Assembly (NCBI GenBank): GCA_036768485.1
Contig: JAVLUZ010000145.1
Coordinates: 777,448-841,447 of the forward strand
Source: Mermis nigrescens
Taxonomy: Eukaryota; Nematoda; Enoplea; Mermithida; Mermithidae
Length of the DNA stretch: 64,000 nucleotides
Direction: 5' to 3'
Numbering within the stretch: position 1 is the first letter of the stretch; the number at the start of each line of letters is the position of its first letter. Shown in pieces: positions 1 through 11,866 of the stretch. Below the pieces are notes generated by a model. It did not search any database, was not told the DNA's origin, and saw nothing but the letters and a program-made list of their open reading frames with translations. The position numbers and the translations under genes were made by a program.

Positions 1-74
1 ACAGTCCGAGGATCATAAGGACTAGTCCTGGACCACGATCCAACAGTCTTTAGTCCGGACTTTTGCCAACGCTA

Positions 75-480
75 CACGCACCTCTAGACTTATCAAGGTC
101 TAGATCGATAATCTAGTCATCATTGTGGAGATAACAAAAATGAATAAAAATACATATTTCTGGTAGCCAAAAGCATGAGAATTTCAAAAATATCATTAAG
201 TATTGCACAAAACTGAAAAAAATTGAAAAAAACGTATTTGAACATTCAAAAATATGTAAGAAATACGATCTGCAACTTGCGCAACACATGTTATAAAATC
301 AATAAATCAAGCTTTTCTAATAAAATAAAGGTCAATAAGTTTTCTTTTGCTCAATAAAACATGTGTTGCAGTAAGAAAAGGGGGAACTGAGGAGCTTTCC
401 ACATAAGACTTTATGGCCTTACAGTAAATTGCAAAAACAGGCAACTAGATCACAGGATCTAGAGCTCGGTAAAAGTAGGG
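75..480. mobile_element. piggyBac-type MITE, left end lost
   Basis: This copy aligns closely with the complete element at 33340-33762, including the stretch 'ggtctagatcg' near the left and 'agctcggtaaaagtaggg' at the right end. The right end is followed directly by TTAA (481-484), the target used by piggyBac elements. The left terminus of the complete copy, which begins CCCTCCTGTTACC, is missing, so the copy is truncated on the left. It has no coding capacity. Bases 1-74 before it show nothing recognisable. Confidence 0.65.
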
Positions 481-944
481 TTAAAAACTAGTGTTTTTCG
501 CGCAAAGGTGCGGATTTAGAAGAGGCGGCCACCCCTGGCGTCAAGAGTAGTTTGGCGCAACAGAGATTAATCTGTATTTTTGGATGATTTTAGCCATTTT
601 TATCAAGATTATTCAAATGTTTTCTGGCGCTTCGCGCCTGGTATTACTGACTAGAAAAGAAAAATGCTCCGAATGAACAAAAAAGGCGAATATACTTTGG
701 ATTATGGATTATCAGGGATACAAAAGGAGGGAGTAGGAAAAAGCAACCATCATAATATGTATATTATACGCCTAAAGCAGCAAAATCTTTTAAAATCAGA
801 CTTTCTCTGAGCGTCGCGATAAATCGAAGTATATTCTGCCGCCTGCAGATTGAATTAACCTATTGAACCAAAAAACGATTCAAAAAGCAGAAAGTTAGTC
901 ATGCAGTAGCTATGGGATATTAGATGGAGTAAACTAGGAGCGAC

Positions 945-1213
945 CATACATAGGTGGACAGCGCCAAAATTCTGGGAGATGGCGCAAAATCTTTCAATGG
1001 TCAAAAAATTGGCTTTAGAATGGTAGTATGGCGAAGAACACCGTTTTTCAACGTTCCTTTCTAGCACTATTTATTTGCATCAAGAAAATCACGAAAAAGA
1101 AAAAAATTAAAAATTGGAATTCTGGGGAGGGGTATTTCGGTTTCTGGGGGTTATTCGGTCTTCTGGGTGGGGTGTATAACCCCCCGCAACCTTCCCCCTC
1201 ACGACTAAATGTG
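945..1213 (+). mobile_element. R1 MITE (hAT type)
   Basis: This is a full copy of the commonest repeat in the window. It starts CATACATAGGTGGACAGC and ends in 'aaatgtg'. It is flanked by a perfect 8-bp duplication GGAGCGAC (937-944 and 1214-1221), which fits a hAT-type insertion. The interior carries the family signature 'ggtcaaaaaat', 'tatggcgaa' and runs of G near 'ttctgggg'. It sits inside the R2 element and is non-coding. Confidence 0.85.
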
Positions 1214-1619
1214 GGAGCGACTTTGCAAGTCAATTGAATGAAATAGCAAACATCGATGCATTCAAGACATCAAAGAAATAGTTGATTTACAGCAGTAGGA
1301 AACGCTTAAGCTTACATGAAACAGATGATATGTAGGTACGCTTGCATGCTCCCAACGATTGTGAGCACTAATCAATTGACGATAAAAAAATAAAACATCT
1401 TCAAATACAATCGTTGTTACTTTTCTAAATTTGATGATACTGAAGCAAGTGAGCGTTACACTTTTTTAGAAACACAGGGTGTCCCAGCTAACTAATCGCG
1501 ATTTCGTTTTATCCTAGTTTTTTTAATTCTGAATGAATTTTGTTTAAACTCCAGCAAAATACAGCAACATTAGAACTTTATTGTGACAAAATTTTGTATT
1601 CATTACTTAAGTTTTAGAC

Positions 1620-2054
1620 CTCAACATGAGTACCACTATTTTCAACAATTTTGTACAATCTTTCACGATATTCAAACAAAGTTTTCATTCTCATTTCATA
1701 CGTGATTTCATCAAATGCCGCAACAATTCTATTTTTCAATTCGTCGATATAGTTGTAGGTCGTGTGGTGTAAACTTTGGATTTTATAAATCCCCAGAGGA
1801 AAAAATTGCAGGGGGTCAAATCAGGCGATCGTGGTTGCCATGGCATCGTAGGTGATCCGCGACCCATCCATCACTTACGTAAGCTATCATTAAGCCAATT
1901 GCGAACATTTCTGCCCCAATGTGGCAAGGCCCCGCCTTGCATAAAAGTGATGTTATTTTGAATTTGGCGGCGTTCCAATTCAGGATAAAATTGGGTCTGT
2001 AGCATTTCTAAGTAGCATTCACTGTTGACAGTTTCATCAAAGAAATAAGGATCA
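1620..2054 (-). pseudogene. Mariner/IS630-superfamily transposase, C-terminal part (left arm)
   Basis: Read on the minus strand from about 2050, this gives the C-terminal half of a cut-and-paste transposase. The visible order is PYFFDETVNSECYLEMLQ, then a block NNITFMQGGALPHWG, then WLND and PRSPDLTPCNFFLWG. In the family these surround catalytic acidic residues. The usual QDGAPPH motif reads QGGALPH here, so that aspartate is replaced by glycine and the copy cannot be active. A stop follows the TTRPTTIS stretch. The N-terminal half and first catalytic residue are absent. Confidence 0.75.
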
Positions 2055-2291
2055 CCTACGATGCCATGGCCACCACGATCGCCTGAAATGACCCCCTGCG
2101 ATTTGTTCCTTTGAGGATTTATCAAATACAAAGTTTACACCACTCGACCTGCGACTATCGACGAATTGAAAAATCGAATTATTGCGGCATTTGAAGAAAT
2201 CACGTATGAAATGAGAATGAAAACTTTGTTGGAATATCTTGAAAGATTGCACGGCATTGTTGAAAATAGTGGTGCTCATGTTGAGGTCTAA
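2055..2291 (+). pseudogene. Mariner/IS630-superfamily transposase, C-terminal part (right arm)
   Basis: This is the mirror copy of the minus-strand fragment just upstream. The plus strand reads PTMPWPPRSPEMTPCDLF, a stop, then about 50 open residues ending NSGAHVEV and a stop codon. It contains only the last acidic motif and the C-terminal tail. The in-frame stop after LF marks it as dead. The two arms differ at many bases, so the palindrome is old. Confidence 0.75.
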
Positions 2292-2425
2292 AAGTTCAGT
2301 AATGAATATAAAATTGTCACAATAAATTCTAACGTTGCTGCTATATTTTGCTGAAGTTTAAGCAAAATTCATTCAGAATTAAAAAAAATTAAGATTAAAC
2401 GAAATCGTGAATAGTTAGCTGGGAC

Positions 2426-3275
2426 TAGTGTTGTAAAAGATATCTTTATCTTCATCTTGACGATTTTTTATCTTTATCTTTATCTTTATCTTTTGGAAAA
2501 ATCACAGGCTATCTTTATCTTTATCTTTATCTTTTTGATAGGAATTCATCTTGCAAAAAAGATAAAGTAAGTACATAAGTTAGCATGTAATCTAAAACGC
2601 AGGTTTGACGTGAAATACATTTAGAAGCCTTCAAGTTTTACTGATACAAGAAAAGAAAACAAAACGATTGTTTAAACCCTATGGCGAGCGGCCCAAACTA
2701 ATGTCTGTATATCAACCTAAGTAAGCGGAAGTGATACCAATCTAAGCGGGAGTACTACTACTAGCACCCACGTAAATCTAATTCCAAGCCTGGAGAACAT
2801 AGAGAAGTTAAAAAAAATCAATAACTGTTGCGACTATACTTTGTACAGGCGCACAAAGCAGGTTTTTGATGCTTGTGAAAAGAAAGAAGTGACTTGCTGT
2901 CTGCCAGTAGTAGTGGTACGTGAGTCAGTCAGATACCGCGGCAAAACCCCAATCCTACATTTATGTATGCTTAATACCTATCACCTCTTTGATCTCAGGT
3001 GCAAAAATTAGGGCACTCAGTTGGCTGCTTTACATCACACACTCACGTTTATTGCATTTCACAAACATCATTCTCCTGGGTCCAGGCGACCATATTTACG
3101 TACATATGTACACTTTATCTTTATCTTTATCTTTTTGGTTCCTTTATCTTGCAAATTATCTTTATCTTTATCTTTCTTAATTGTTTATCTTTATCTTTAT
3201 CTTCTAAATTTCAAAATTTCAACTTTATCTTTATCTTTTACCTTGCAAATAAAATCCCTATCTTTTACAACACTA
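2426..3275 (+). mobile_element. hAT-type MITE with GATAAA hexamer arrays
   Basis: The terminal inverted repeat is TAGTGTTGTAAAAGATA, with its complement ending at 3275. A perfect 8-bp target duplication GCTGGGAC flanks it (2418-2425 and 3276-3283). Arrays of the hexamer TTTATC fill about 100 bp near each end and lie in the same orientation, not inverted. The centre has no recognisable gene. A second copy lies at 26719-27619 on the other strand with its own perfect duplication. Confidence 0.9.
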
Positions 3276-3459
3276 GCTGGGACACCTTGTACATTGATTT
3301 TTGCGTTGATTAGAGAATGTCTGATTTTTAACAGTTTTGCTACCTCAGACGTATACATTGGTAGAATTTTCCTAATGTCCTCCTTTTTACATCCTTAATA
3401 ATCCACAATCCCAAGTATATTCGTCTTTTTTGCTCCATCGGAGCATTTTGCTTTGCTAA

Positions 3460-5483
3460 TGCTCTACTTTTAATTAACATGATTTGAGTAAATCAGTGAG
3501 AGCACATATACGGTAACATGCAACAGTAATGACAGAAGTCGAAGAAAACGAAATACAATATCATTCTGAATATCAGCATTATCTTTTTTGAACAAAATAA
3601 CCTGCTTTCAGCATAAAATGTACGAAAATATTGGGTGTAAAGAACATTTACGCTCAGATTCGAAATCCTGACGTATTTGAAACATTTGAAAAAATAAGCC
3701 TCTGCAACGCTGTGAAACTATATTTGATTTTCAATGTAAACGTGACATAAATAGACCTTACGTAACATATTCCGAAAAAATTCACGTTTTGCTACGCTCT
3801 GGAAGTAAAATAAATTATTTAGTGTAAACTACACATTGACAATAAATGAATAGTGCAAACTTTACACAACTACTGTGTGTAGAGAAAACTTACAATCACA
3901 TTCGTAATCCTGACGTTACGCGATACATTTTGAGAAAAAAATTAAGCTTCCGCAGGGCTGTAGAACTGGAGTTAATTTTGCAGTGTAAACTTTACACAAC
4001 CAAAGAGTGTAAAAACAGATTTTAGTCGGGTACGTCATTCTGATATTACTCTGATATGACGATCAACATTTATGAAAAAATAAGTCTCTACTATGGTCTG
4101 AAGACAAACAAATGTAAGATGTAAAGCACTTTTCACCACCGTTGAGGGTTAACAGTGTTAATCACTGGCTTATCATGTTTGATTTTTGCGACATTTTTGG
4201 ACTTGAGATCATGTCTAGACTCATAACCGGTGAAGTTGGCAGAAAAAGCCTGACGGAAACATGTTTAACACACCCAATTTTTGACTTTACAACTCCCTCT
4301 TTAAAAGCCAAATATTGATGTAAAGAAATGCAATTTGCTGTGATGTGTACCCTCTCCGACCTATCCCAACTTCTAAACGGAGAAAGTGGCGAACAAAATA
4401 ACGGACTAAAACGTATTTTTTCCATCCAGCACATTGAAAACTGTTTGTGCCAGTTTGTAACCACTGAATCGTAGTACGTTTTTATTTGGAAAACTTCTCT
4501 TCCGCAAAATATTTGTGATATTAACTAATCAAAATGGCGGAAAAACTTTTTCGCTTATTTTACACCCCTGATTTCTAACTTTACACCCCGTAAATAACTC
4601 AATAATGCGTTTTTTAAACGCGGTTGGCCTCAACGTGTAGCCCTTAGAAGGTAATTTATTTGTGCCATATTTGGGCCAATCTTTTTTATACTATCCACTA
4701 GAGTGCAAAGTTCAAACCTCTAGAACCAACTCCGTATTGAGTGTAAAGAAGTTTTCTGGTTAGCAGAAAGTAGCGGTTAAGCCGTAGTACATTTCTATCA
4801 GAAAAAAAATTATGTGACTGATAACCGGAGTTGTTGGCAGACATCAAAAAGGCAAAAACGCAACCTTAATCTGACTTTAAAACAGCAAATTTTTACACTC
4901 TTTACACTACCCCTCGAGAACTAATGCGAAATTCGAAAAACAAAAAAGCACGTTTTTAGATAATTTCATTTTCTAAAATTGTATGCTATTGAATTGTAAG
5001 AGTTTGTTTTTGTTTTAACCATACGTGTGCAGCAAGAAAATTCTGGGGGGTGCAAGATTTTTTGAAGGTCAAAAAATGGCCTTAAAAATGGTGGTATGGC
5101 TAAAAAACACCATTTGTCGACGTTTCTCATCAAGCACTATCCATTGGCATCAAAAAAATTCGAAAAAAACGAAAAAATTTTCCAAAAATTGAATTCTAAG
5201 GGGGGGGGGGTATTTTGATTTCTGGGGGTTATTTTGGTTTTCTGAAGAGGGGGTGCATACCCCCAAACCCCCTCGCCCAGGTGTGGTCATAACGTTACGC
5301 CAAAACTATAAACACTTATTACAGGCTGAGTATCGGGTGTCAAGAAAAAACAAAAAACATCGGCATGGACTTTATTTGTTGTCTTTCTTATAAAAACCCG
5401 CATCTTCTAGATGTGTCCCATTATAGCTGAGGTACCCGAGTATATATTATCGCTACACTCTAAAGCGCTGCCTGTTATTAATA
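3460..5483 (+). repeat. L repeat block, copy 1
   Basis: This long repeat begins immediately after R2 and ends near 'agcgctgcc'. It is built from diverged blocks that repeatedly contain GTGTAAA or its complement TTTACAC, for example near 3831, 3861, 3986, 4005, 4562, 4582, 4741 and 4895. The phrase 'tgatattactc' and the phrase 'cattctgatatt' recur between blocks. Copies 2 (16490-18998, inverted) and 3 (49743-52860) share the whole order. No reading frame is conserved between copies. An R1 MITE is inserted at 5020-5285. Confidence 0.7.
5020..5285 (+). mobile_element. R1 MITE
   Basis: This full-length R1 copy starts CATACGTGTGCAGC and ends CCCAGGTGTG. It is flanked by an imperfect 8-bp duplication (GTTTTAAC on the left, GTCATAAC on the right, 6 of 8). 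It is inserted in L copy 1. A run of nine or more G near 5202 makes the interior GC-skewed. No coding capacity. Confidence 0.8.
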
Positions 5484-6577
5484 ACGTTTTCTGACTTTTT
5501 TGACGTTTAAAAACTTTGTGTTTTCGTCAGCAGGGTATGTAATTTATGTTAAGAACAAGGATTTTTAGGTTTAAGTTATTTTTCGAGCATAATTTCAATG
5601 CCCTGTGTTTTAAACTTACAAAATTTTATTCAATTTTTTTCGGATTACAAATGGTTCTATCCATCAAAAGACGGAAAAGCGATACATCAAACAAAATTAA
5701 CAGATTTTCGGACAATTTTTGACACTATCGCGAAAATTTTTAGTTTCGATCCATGCCAGAAAATCCAGCATCTGCGAATGGTGGGTACTATAGGTTGTGC
5801 CATGGCCGCCTTTATAGACGGGGCCGGTACCAGGGCCTCGCTGGGGCTTGTACAATTCTATAAACACTATGCTTACCGAGGTTTTATCTTGCATCCATAG
5901 TATGCCTGTATGTGCATACATATGTACACATAACATGTCAGTATCATTATTATGAGCAAATAGACAATGCTTCAATCGACACCAAACGGTACATGAATAA
6001 CCAATAAGGATTAAAAGACAAACAAGACACCAGATTACTTGAAAAATCATTCGCTTAATGTTGGAAATGTATATTATGGAGATTTAAATAATAGAGTATG
6101 AAAGCTCTCAAGAAGATAGTGATAAACAATACGTGACATTAGTGAACCACTCCAGAATTGAAGACTAACCCTGCTCTTTTGCAGCGAATGGGCCAAGATT
6201 AATAAAATATCACATGTGCAACAGACAAACGATTCTTCTTGTACGGTAAAATAGACTTGTCTAACCCTAGTCACGTATGAACGTACGTCGAACTGATAAA
6301 AACAATTTCACGAGATCCGCGGAGCAGAGATCCGGAGCATTTTAAATGTTTTTTAGTTTGAAAAAAAATCGGCCAAATGTGCTCCAGTATATAACAAAAA
6401 TCATTACTTAAGCTAAACTTTTCAAAAAATAGGTATTACATCAAATTATCTCAATGTTCACTCCAATCTAAGTAATATTGGATTAGGTACCTGAAAAAAA
6501 AACAAAACGTTAGTCCAAGCTCCAATTTACTGTTTTTCATTAATTTTTTCGCCTTCTCTTTGAAACTAACAACCCTA
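5484..6577. other. No recognisable gene or repeat
   Basis: This stretch is AT-rich. A 100-codon open frame at 5598-5900 (plus) has no motif I recognise and opens on chance-like composition, so I do not call it a gene. Nothing else stands out. Confidence 0.4.
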
Positions 6578-6837
6578 GGCCCTGTTGCATAAAATTTTTT
6601 CATAAGTAATAAGTGTACTTCGAATTCATAAGTAAATAAGTAAAATCCTGTTGCATAAAAAAAATAAGTAATAAGATTGTTAATTCATAAGTGTCTTATA
6701 AGCGAATTTTCATAAGTGTTTTCAGATTCCGTTGCACAACAATTATATATAAGTCTATAAGACTATAGGCGATTTACTTAAAAAAAACAAAAATTTTTCA
6801 ATAATCTCCCGAGACCTATGAAACTAAGTCTTCTATT

Positions 6838-7031
6838 CAGAAGCGGATTTAGGGGGGCGGGGGCGGCCGCCCCCCCCCATTAGCCCAAAAAAATGCGCAA
6901 AATTAAGGATTTTTGAGCGATTTTTAGCGATTTTCGGGGTTAAAATCGGCTAATTTTTCCGCCCGAAGTCAAGGTTCCGCCCCCTTAGAGGGTACCGCCC
7001 CCCCTTAGGGAAAATCCTAGATCCACCACTG
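6838..7031. mobile_element. Short hAT-type MITE
   Basis: The ends CAGAAGCGGATTTAGG and CCTAGATCCACCACTG are inverted repeats of the common hAT type. A near-perfect 8-bp duplication flanks it: CTTCTATT (6830-6837) and CTTCTGTT (7032-7039). The interior is rich in C and G runs. At 194 bp it is non-coding. A partial look-alike end occurs near 512. Confidence 0.75.
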
Positions 7032-7055
7032 CTTCTGTTATGTTGAGTTTTTGCG

Positions 7056-7733
7056 ATGTTGTTTGGTAGCTCTAGTGAAAGTGATAATGAACATTTCCGT
7101 GCACTTCTTGCGCGAAAAACATATTTTTTCGTCCAAGAATAAACTTTGATCGCATCCCCAGTAAAAATGTATCGAGCTTTCGTTTGACATATGATCATGT
7201 ATCCTTTTTGGTCTATAATTTAGCAAAATTTATTGAACACACCGCAAAACGTAATTTTTCTATATCTACGGAGAAACAAATACGATTGTCTTTGCGATTT
7301 TGTCTTCCAATGGCAATTTTCAGTTAGCGGGAGATGCGCTTGGCATTCACAAGTCAACTGTTTGCCGAACACTGCATAATTTTGTGGAGGCTTTTAATGA
7401 CAACACAGTTAAAGAATGGATCAAATGGCCCCAAAATTTTCGTGCGATCAGCGATAAATTTCAGAATATTGCTAATTTACCCTGCGTCATTGGTTGCGTA
7501 AGGGACCCATTGTGAAATTATTCGACAAAAATGGATGAAAATCTGCACCTACTAAACCGTCATGGCGTATATATGTACATTCCATAAATGTAATGCTCGT
7601 CTATGGGCCTGGCATGAAATCTTATTATGCGTCCGCTAAGTGGCCTGGTTCGGTTCATGACGCTCAGATATTTCGTAATAGTTCTTTAGCACAACAATTC
7701 GAAAATCATTGGCGTCCCAGGTATGTGAACATC
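7056..7733 (+). pseudogene. Harbinger (HARBI1-like) transposase, broken
   Basis: The ATG at 7056 opens a serine-rich start (GSSSESDNEHFRALL). After a frameshift the frame reads RIPSKNVSSFRLTYDHVSFL and then HTAKRNFSISTEKQIRLSL. A further shift leads to the helix-turn-helix-like stretch GDALGIHKSTVCRTLHNF. The catalytic region follows: VIGCVRDP, where the family has VIGCVDGT, so the first aspartate is displaced. After another break comes AKWPGSVHDAQIFRNSSL. The third part of the DDE domain, with the second aspartate and the glutamate, is missing where R1 is inserted at 7742. At least four shifts or stops make it dead. It is a different lineage from the transposase at 44828-48575. Confidence 0.8.
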
Positions 7734-7741
7734 ATTGCACG

Positions 7742-7975
7742 CATACGTGGGCAGCAAGAAAATTCTGGGAGAAGGGGATGCAAGAGTTTTCAAAGGTCGA
7801 AGCCAAAAATGGTGGTATGGCGAAAAACGCCATTTTTCGGCGTTTCTCATCGAGCACTATCCATTGGCATCAAAAAAATTGCGGAAAAACGAAAAAATTA
7901 TAAAATTGAATTCGTGGGGGTATTTTGGCTTCTCGGGGGGGGATTACCACCAAATCCCCCTCATGTCCAGGTGTG
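7742..7975 (+). mobile_element. R1 MITE
   Basis: The copy starts CATACGTGGGCAGC and ends CCAGGTGTG. The 8-bp duplication is ATTGCACG (7734-7741) and ATTGTACG (7976-7983), 7 of 8. It interrupts the Harbinger transposase remnant. The open frames across it come only from low stop density in the repeat. Confidence 0.85.
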
Positions 7976-7983
7976 ATTGTACG

Positions 7984-10351
7984 ATGTTCCTCATGCCCAG
8001 TGTCAGTTTCCATTATCTTAAGAAAAATTTTTACGAACCGCTTTTATTAATGAATCAATCCCGAAAGTCACGACATTGAGACAAAATAATCGGGCTTTTT
8101 ATGCCCAAAATGTTCTGTTTTAAAATTTGTCAAACATCCCTTACATATATAGGCGTAGGGAACTCTCTGATGGGAGCCTGGATCTCCTCAGAAATTTGAA
8201 AACAAAGGAAGAAAAGGAAAGAAAAGGGGAAAACGAGGAAAGAAATGCACTAGATGACTTTTAATGCCATTAAGTCCATTCTTGGCCAAAAAATACCAAT
8301 TTTTTTTATTTTTAGACGGGAAATGATGATAACTGATTGAAAACGCTTAAAAACAAGTTTTTAATACTTATTTTGTGTTTTCACTGATTTTTAGACGTTT
8401 TTCGGGAAAAGTTTTCGGCGGACCCCTATCAGCATTTCTTGCTACCGATGCGTGTGCCCAATCCAACACACCTCCCTGCTCTTGTTTTTGTACGCAATTA
8501 ATTACAGTAATCACGTTTGACATTACTTACTGTTTTTTTCGGAGCTATAAAGATCCAAAAAGTCTTTCAACGGACATTTTCTTTGTACCCTCTGTTTTTT
8601 GTACAAGGTCCCTTTGTATTTGCAATTAAGGTATCAAAATCTATGTAACATTTTGTACAGTTAAAAGTGTTTTTTACACTAAGAACATCAGCTTAAACAT
8701 TTTTATTGTTTTTTTAAGCGTTTCTATTCATTTTGCATTTTTATGATCAAAAATATAGTTTTTGGTAAAGATAAGCATCTACCGATTTGGCCAAATATTA
8801 ATTTTTGCTGAATAATATTGTATGTTCCATGTGTCTTTTCTTATTTTGTTTGATTATAAATATTAATTCGATATATGTTACTGGTACAATGAACATGCAA
8901 AATGGAAAAATACAATTTTTCAAAGTGATCACTTTTTTGCTCCATAGTGCATAACGCTCGGTCTTGCCAAACAAAACGAACATTCATTAACTTGCACACT
9001 TTTTCGAGTTCGATTAGGTTAAAAAAGGTAAAATGGAAACCTATCACATGGTGTAAAAGCTGAAAATTTTGCGATTTTCCAATTTCTTACTGAAAATAAC
9101 AACAATTTAATATGCTAAAAAAGTGCAAAAACACATTCAGTTTTAAATATATAAGCAAGTATAAACTTGACACAAAGTGCCAAAAATGTTGCTGTTTTTA
9201 TCGCTTTTAAACAAAACATTACTAATTTGACGTTAAACCTTGTTTTTGATACGATTTAAGTTAAAAACTGATGAATAATCGTTGATTCGGCGCGAAGCGC
9301 TAAAAATGTTGCCAGTTTTCTCGTTTTCAGGCAAAAATTGAACATTTTTTGTGACTGTCAAAAATTTTTTGTATTCAAAAAAAACCTAATCTTATCCAAC
9401 CGAATTATTTTACGCAGTGTGCAATGACTGCGTGAAAAATGAGCTCCTCGTTTAATGCCTAATTATCAGATATTTGGCACAAATCATAACAAAAAAATTT
9501 TAAGCATATAAATTTCACAAATTTTTGGCGTGTAGAGCAGAAAAATTTTCAAAATGGTGCAATTTTGTATGCTAAAAAAGCCGAAAATTATATTTTGTTC
9601 AGCAATACGGCTTGAAGCGCCGCGAATTTTTCAAAAATTTTGCTTTCTTTCGGAGCAAAATCTGTAATTTTTTGACAATTTTTATATTATTGTGCAATGA
9701 AATGAGCTAAAGATTTCAGTTTTTGAAGTATTTTACGAAATAGTTACCAAAATTGATCGCCGCTTTACATCGTACAACTGCAATAATGAAGTTTTGAGTT
9801 TTTGTAATCAAAATTGCTCATTTTTTTAGTCAAAAACATGACAATTGTACAAAATTTTTTCGGTGTTTCAGCTCTGATAAACTGCAATTATGCAGTTCTT
9901 GATTGAACTACAGTCAAAATATTCATTGTGCATATAAAAACAACATAACTTTTCACCTTAAGCTGCTACGCATCTACACGGCTGACATATTGGAGCAGTC
10001 TTACCTGACTTCAGGCTGTTGATTGGTCATCTGGTACAAGTCAATTGATCCTTTATCTGCAGTTGGTTGGTCAGTCGCTTGTCACTGGTTAGTCCGGTAG
10101 CATAAGAGTGCGGGATGTCAAGGGAGGAAGACTAAACCTGATGGTTCCCTTCCCCAAGGCCACTCCTTCCCTAGGACAGCTGCCTTCCTCTTGGCTGCTC
10201 CCTTCCCTAGACTACTCCCTTGTTCTAATGCTATTACCTCCCAAAGGATATATCCACCAAACATACATAAATTCAAACGATCTACCTTGTTCCTCCATCA
10301 TGTTGCATCTGGCTAGTACGGATATATGGCCTGATGTATTAAAGAAGGAGA
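7984..10351. other. AT-rich stretch with diverged GCGC-palindrome units
   Basis: I find no gene here. Between about 9160 and 9760 a loose unit recurs. It has a GGCGCGAAGCGC-like palindrome (9289, degenerate at 9609) followed by 'aaaaatgttgc' or 'aatttttc' and then a stretch with 'ctcgttttc'. Around 8550-8680 there are stretches like 'tttgtacaaggtc' and 'cattttgtaca' related to the MITE family at 40401-41167. The 10108-10362 frame is not supported by any motif. Confidence 0.4.
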
Positions 10352-10996
10352 TTAGCAAATAAAATGCTCCGATGGAACAAAAAGGTGAATTTACTTGAAT
10401 TTCTCCAGTGTTAAGGATGTAAAAGGAGGCGACTAGGAAAAATTTCCGTATATGCGCAGGAGCCACAGAAATGTGCTTAACAATTAGATCCCCTAAACAA
10501 CGCAAAAATCGTAGTATATTCTGCGGCCTATGCGCGTTTCTGCAGATTTTCCGCAGTAATTTCCATTAAGATGGCGAGTATTTTGATAACTTTATTTTGG
10601 AAAATTTAAAGAAATCTTTTATGGCTTTTCATGCAAACTATTAAGTTGGCCATGTAGGTGTGAAGTTTACACCTTTATCTTTTACGCCAGAGTATTACGG
10701 AAGGTCAATATTTCATGAAATAAATAATACATTGATTATTTAATAGTCATGAAAGTGTCTTCATTGCTATTTTGCGAAACACTTAAAAACGTTTTGTGAC
10801 TACACCCTCATTTTCACAGGCCGCAGAATATACTCGATTTTTGCGTTGTTTAGGAAAAGTCTAATTGTTTAGCGCATCCCCATGGCTCCTGCGCATACTG
10901 ACAAATTTTCCTTAGTCCCCTCCTTTTACATCCTTAAGGATAAAGTAATTCAAGTATATTAACCTTTTTTGTTCCATCGGAGCATTTTTTTGCTAG
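10352..10996 (+). mobile_element. R2 element without L
   Basis: The left end reads TTAGCAAATAAAATGCTCCG and the right end is its inverted match, ending TTTTTTTGCTAG at 10996. The signature blocks 'gtaaaaggagg' and 'tatattctgcggcc' are present and inverted on the right. Unlike three other copies, it is not followed by the L repeat, so R2 can move alone. Non-coding. Confidence 0.7.
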
Positions 10997-11606
10997 TGCA
11001 CATATATACCTAAACTTAGTATTGTTTTGCTAAGGAAGACTCTCGCAAAAAGATATCGTTTCGTTAAGGACGGCTCGTAAAAACACATCTTTAATGATAT
11101 TTTTCCTAGCCCTATAACACACACAGTAGGTAGATCTGTAACACAACTTTTAACAAATCTAAAGAACTTTCATCGACAATAAGCCAACATCAGATTACGA
11201 TATATCATATCAATGCAAAAATCACAAATGTCGGCTGATTGTCAGTGATGTACCCACTTACTTATGCTCAAACTTTGAAACTGTCTATGTACAGGTGAAA
11301 TCAAGAATACATGCGCATAAGGGTTTAGGGATACCGTCGAATAGAAAAATGAAAAATTTTGCGGGGAAAATGTGGCACAATGATGGCTAAAATGGACTTA
11401 AATTGAAAATTTTCTTCGAAAGTGTTTGAATTTGACCAGAAGCGGAGCAACAACGTAGTTTTAACACTATTGTAGCGCTTATATCAGTTTTTAAGGTAAA
11501 CCAAAAAAGCTCAATTTTTGACCCCGGCCTGATCGTCCATGTAATTTGTGTTATGCAGTATTTAAACGTAATTTTTCATTACATAACATGTGATTATAGT
11601 TTTCGC
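10997..11606. other. No recognisable gene or repeat
   Basis: AT-rich sequence between an R2 element and the R1 cluster. No frame longer than background and no clear repeat structure was seen. Confidence 0.4.
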
Positions 11607-11614
11607 GTGCTGAT

Positions 11615-11858
11615 CGTAAGTGGGCGGCACCGAAATTTGAGGGAGTGCACGATTTTTCATAGGTCAAAAAATGGCCTTAAAAATGGTGGTAAAGCGAAAA
11701 CAAACATTTTTCAACGTTTCTCATCAATTGGCATCAAAAAATTGTGAAAAAACATAATACATCTTCAAAATTTTAATTTTTAGGGTTATTTTGGTTTCTG
11801 GGGAAGGTACTTTGGTTTCTGGGGGTTGCATACCCCCTAAACCCCACGCCCACGTGTG
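11615..11858 (+). mobile_element. R1 MITE (first of a tandem pair)
   Basis: Starts CGTAAGTGGGCGGCACC and ends CCCACGTGTG. The flanks are GTGCTGAT (11607-11614) and ATGCTGAC (11859-11866), 6 of 8. The right flank is shared with the next R1 copy, so one copy inserted at the duplicated target of the other. Confidence 0.75.
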
Positions 11859-11866
11859 ATGCTGAC

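Larger units (their letters stand above)
1482..3287. mobile_element. Foldback element derived from a mariner-type transposon
   Basis: The ends are inverted repeats beginning CAGGGTGTCCCAGC, and the inversion continues inwards for several hundred bases (for example 1621-1760 against 2155-2290). Both arms carry part of the same transposase gene on opposite strands, so a transposon end was duplicated head to head. A hAT-type MITE (2426-3275) is inserted just inside the right end and pushes the last 12 bases out to 3276-3287. Confidence 0.75.
651..3459 (+). mobile_element. R2 inverted-repeat element, expanded by nested insertions
   Basis: The ends are inverted repeats of about 170-190 bp. The left begins CTAGAAAAGAAAAATGCTCC, and the right end is its complement, with matching internal stretches such as the 'gaagtatattctgc' block. 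Uninterrupted relatives at 18999-19784 and 48979-49742 are about 770-790 bp long, begin CTAGCAAAG and are flanked by TA, which suggests a Tc1/mariner-like target. Here the interior is enlarged by an R1 MITE, a foldback element and a hAT-type MITE. The L repeat follows directly on the right, as it does beside two other R2 copies. No protein is encoded by R2 itself. Confidence 0.7.
6578..7733 (+). mobile_element. Harbinger-type transposon remnant, right part lost
   Basis: A probable terminus, GGCCCTGTTGCATAAA, starts at 6578 and is echoed by direct subterminal repeats of 'cctgttgcataaaa' (about 6649) and many 'cataagtaa' units up to 6780. A decayed Harbinger transposase follows at 7056-7733. 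The right end cannot be found, because an R1 MITE begins at 7742 and no matching sequence follows it. A small hAT-type MITE sits between the terminus and the gene. Confidence 0.55.

Noticed and set aside
5598..5900. Open frame of 100 codons
   Set aside because: No domain or motif is visible, no repeat of it elsewhere in the window, and no plausible splice context. It is also crossed by a minus-strand frame of similar length.
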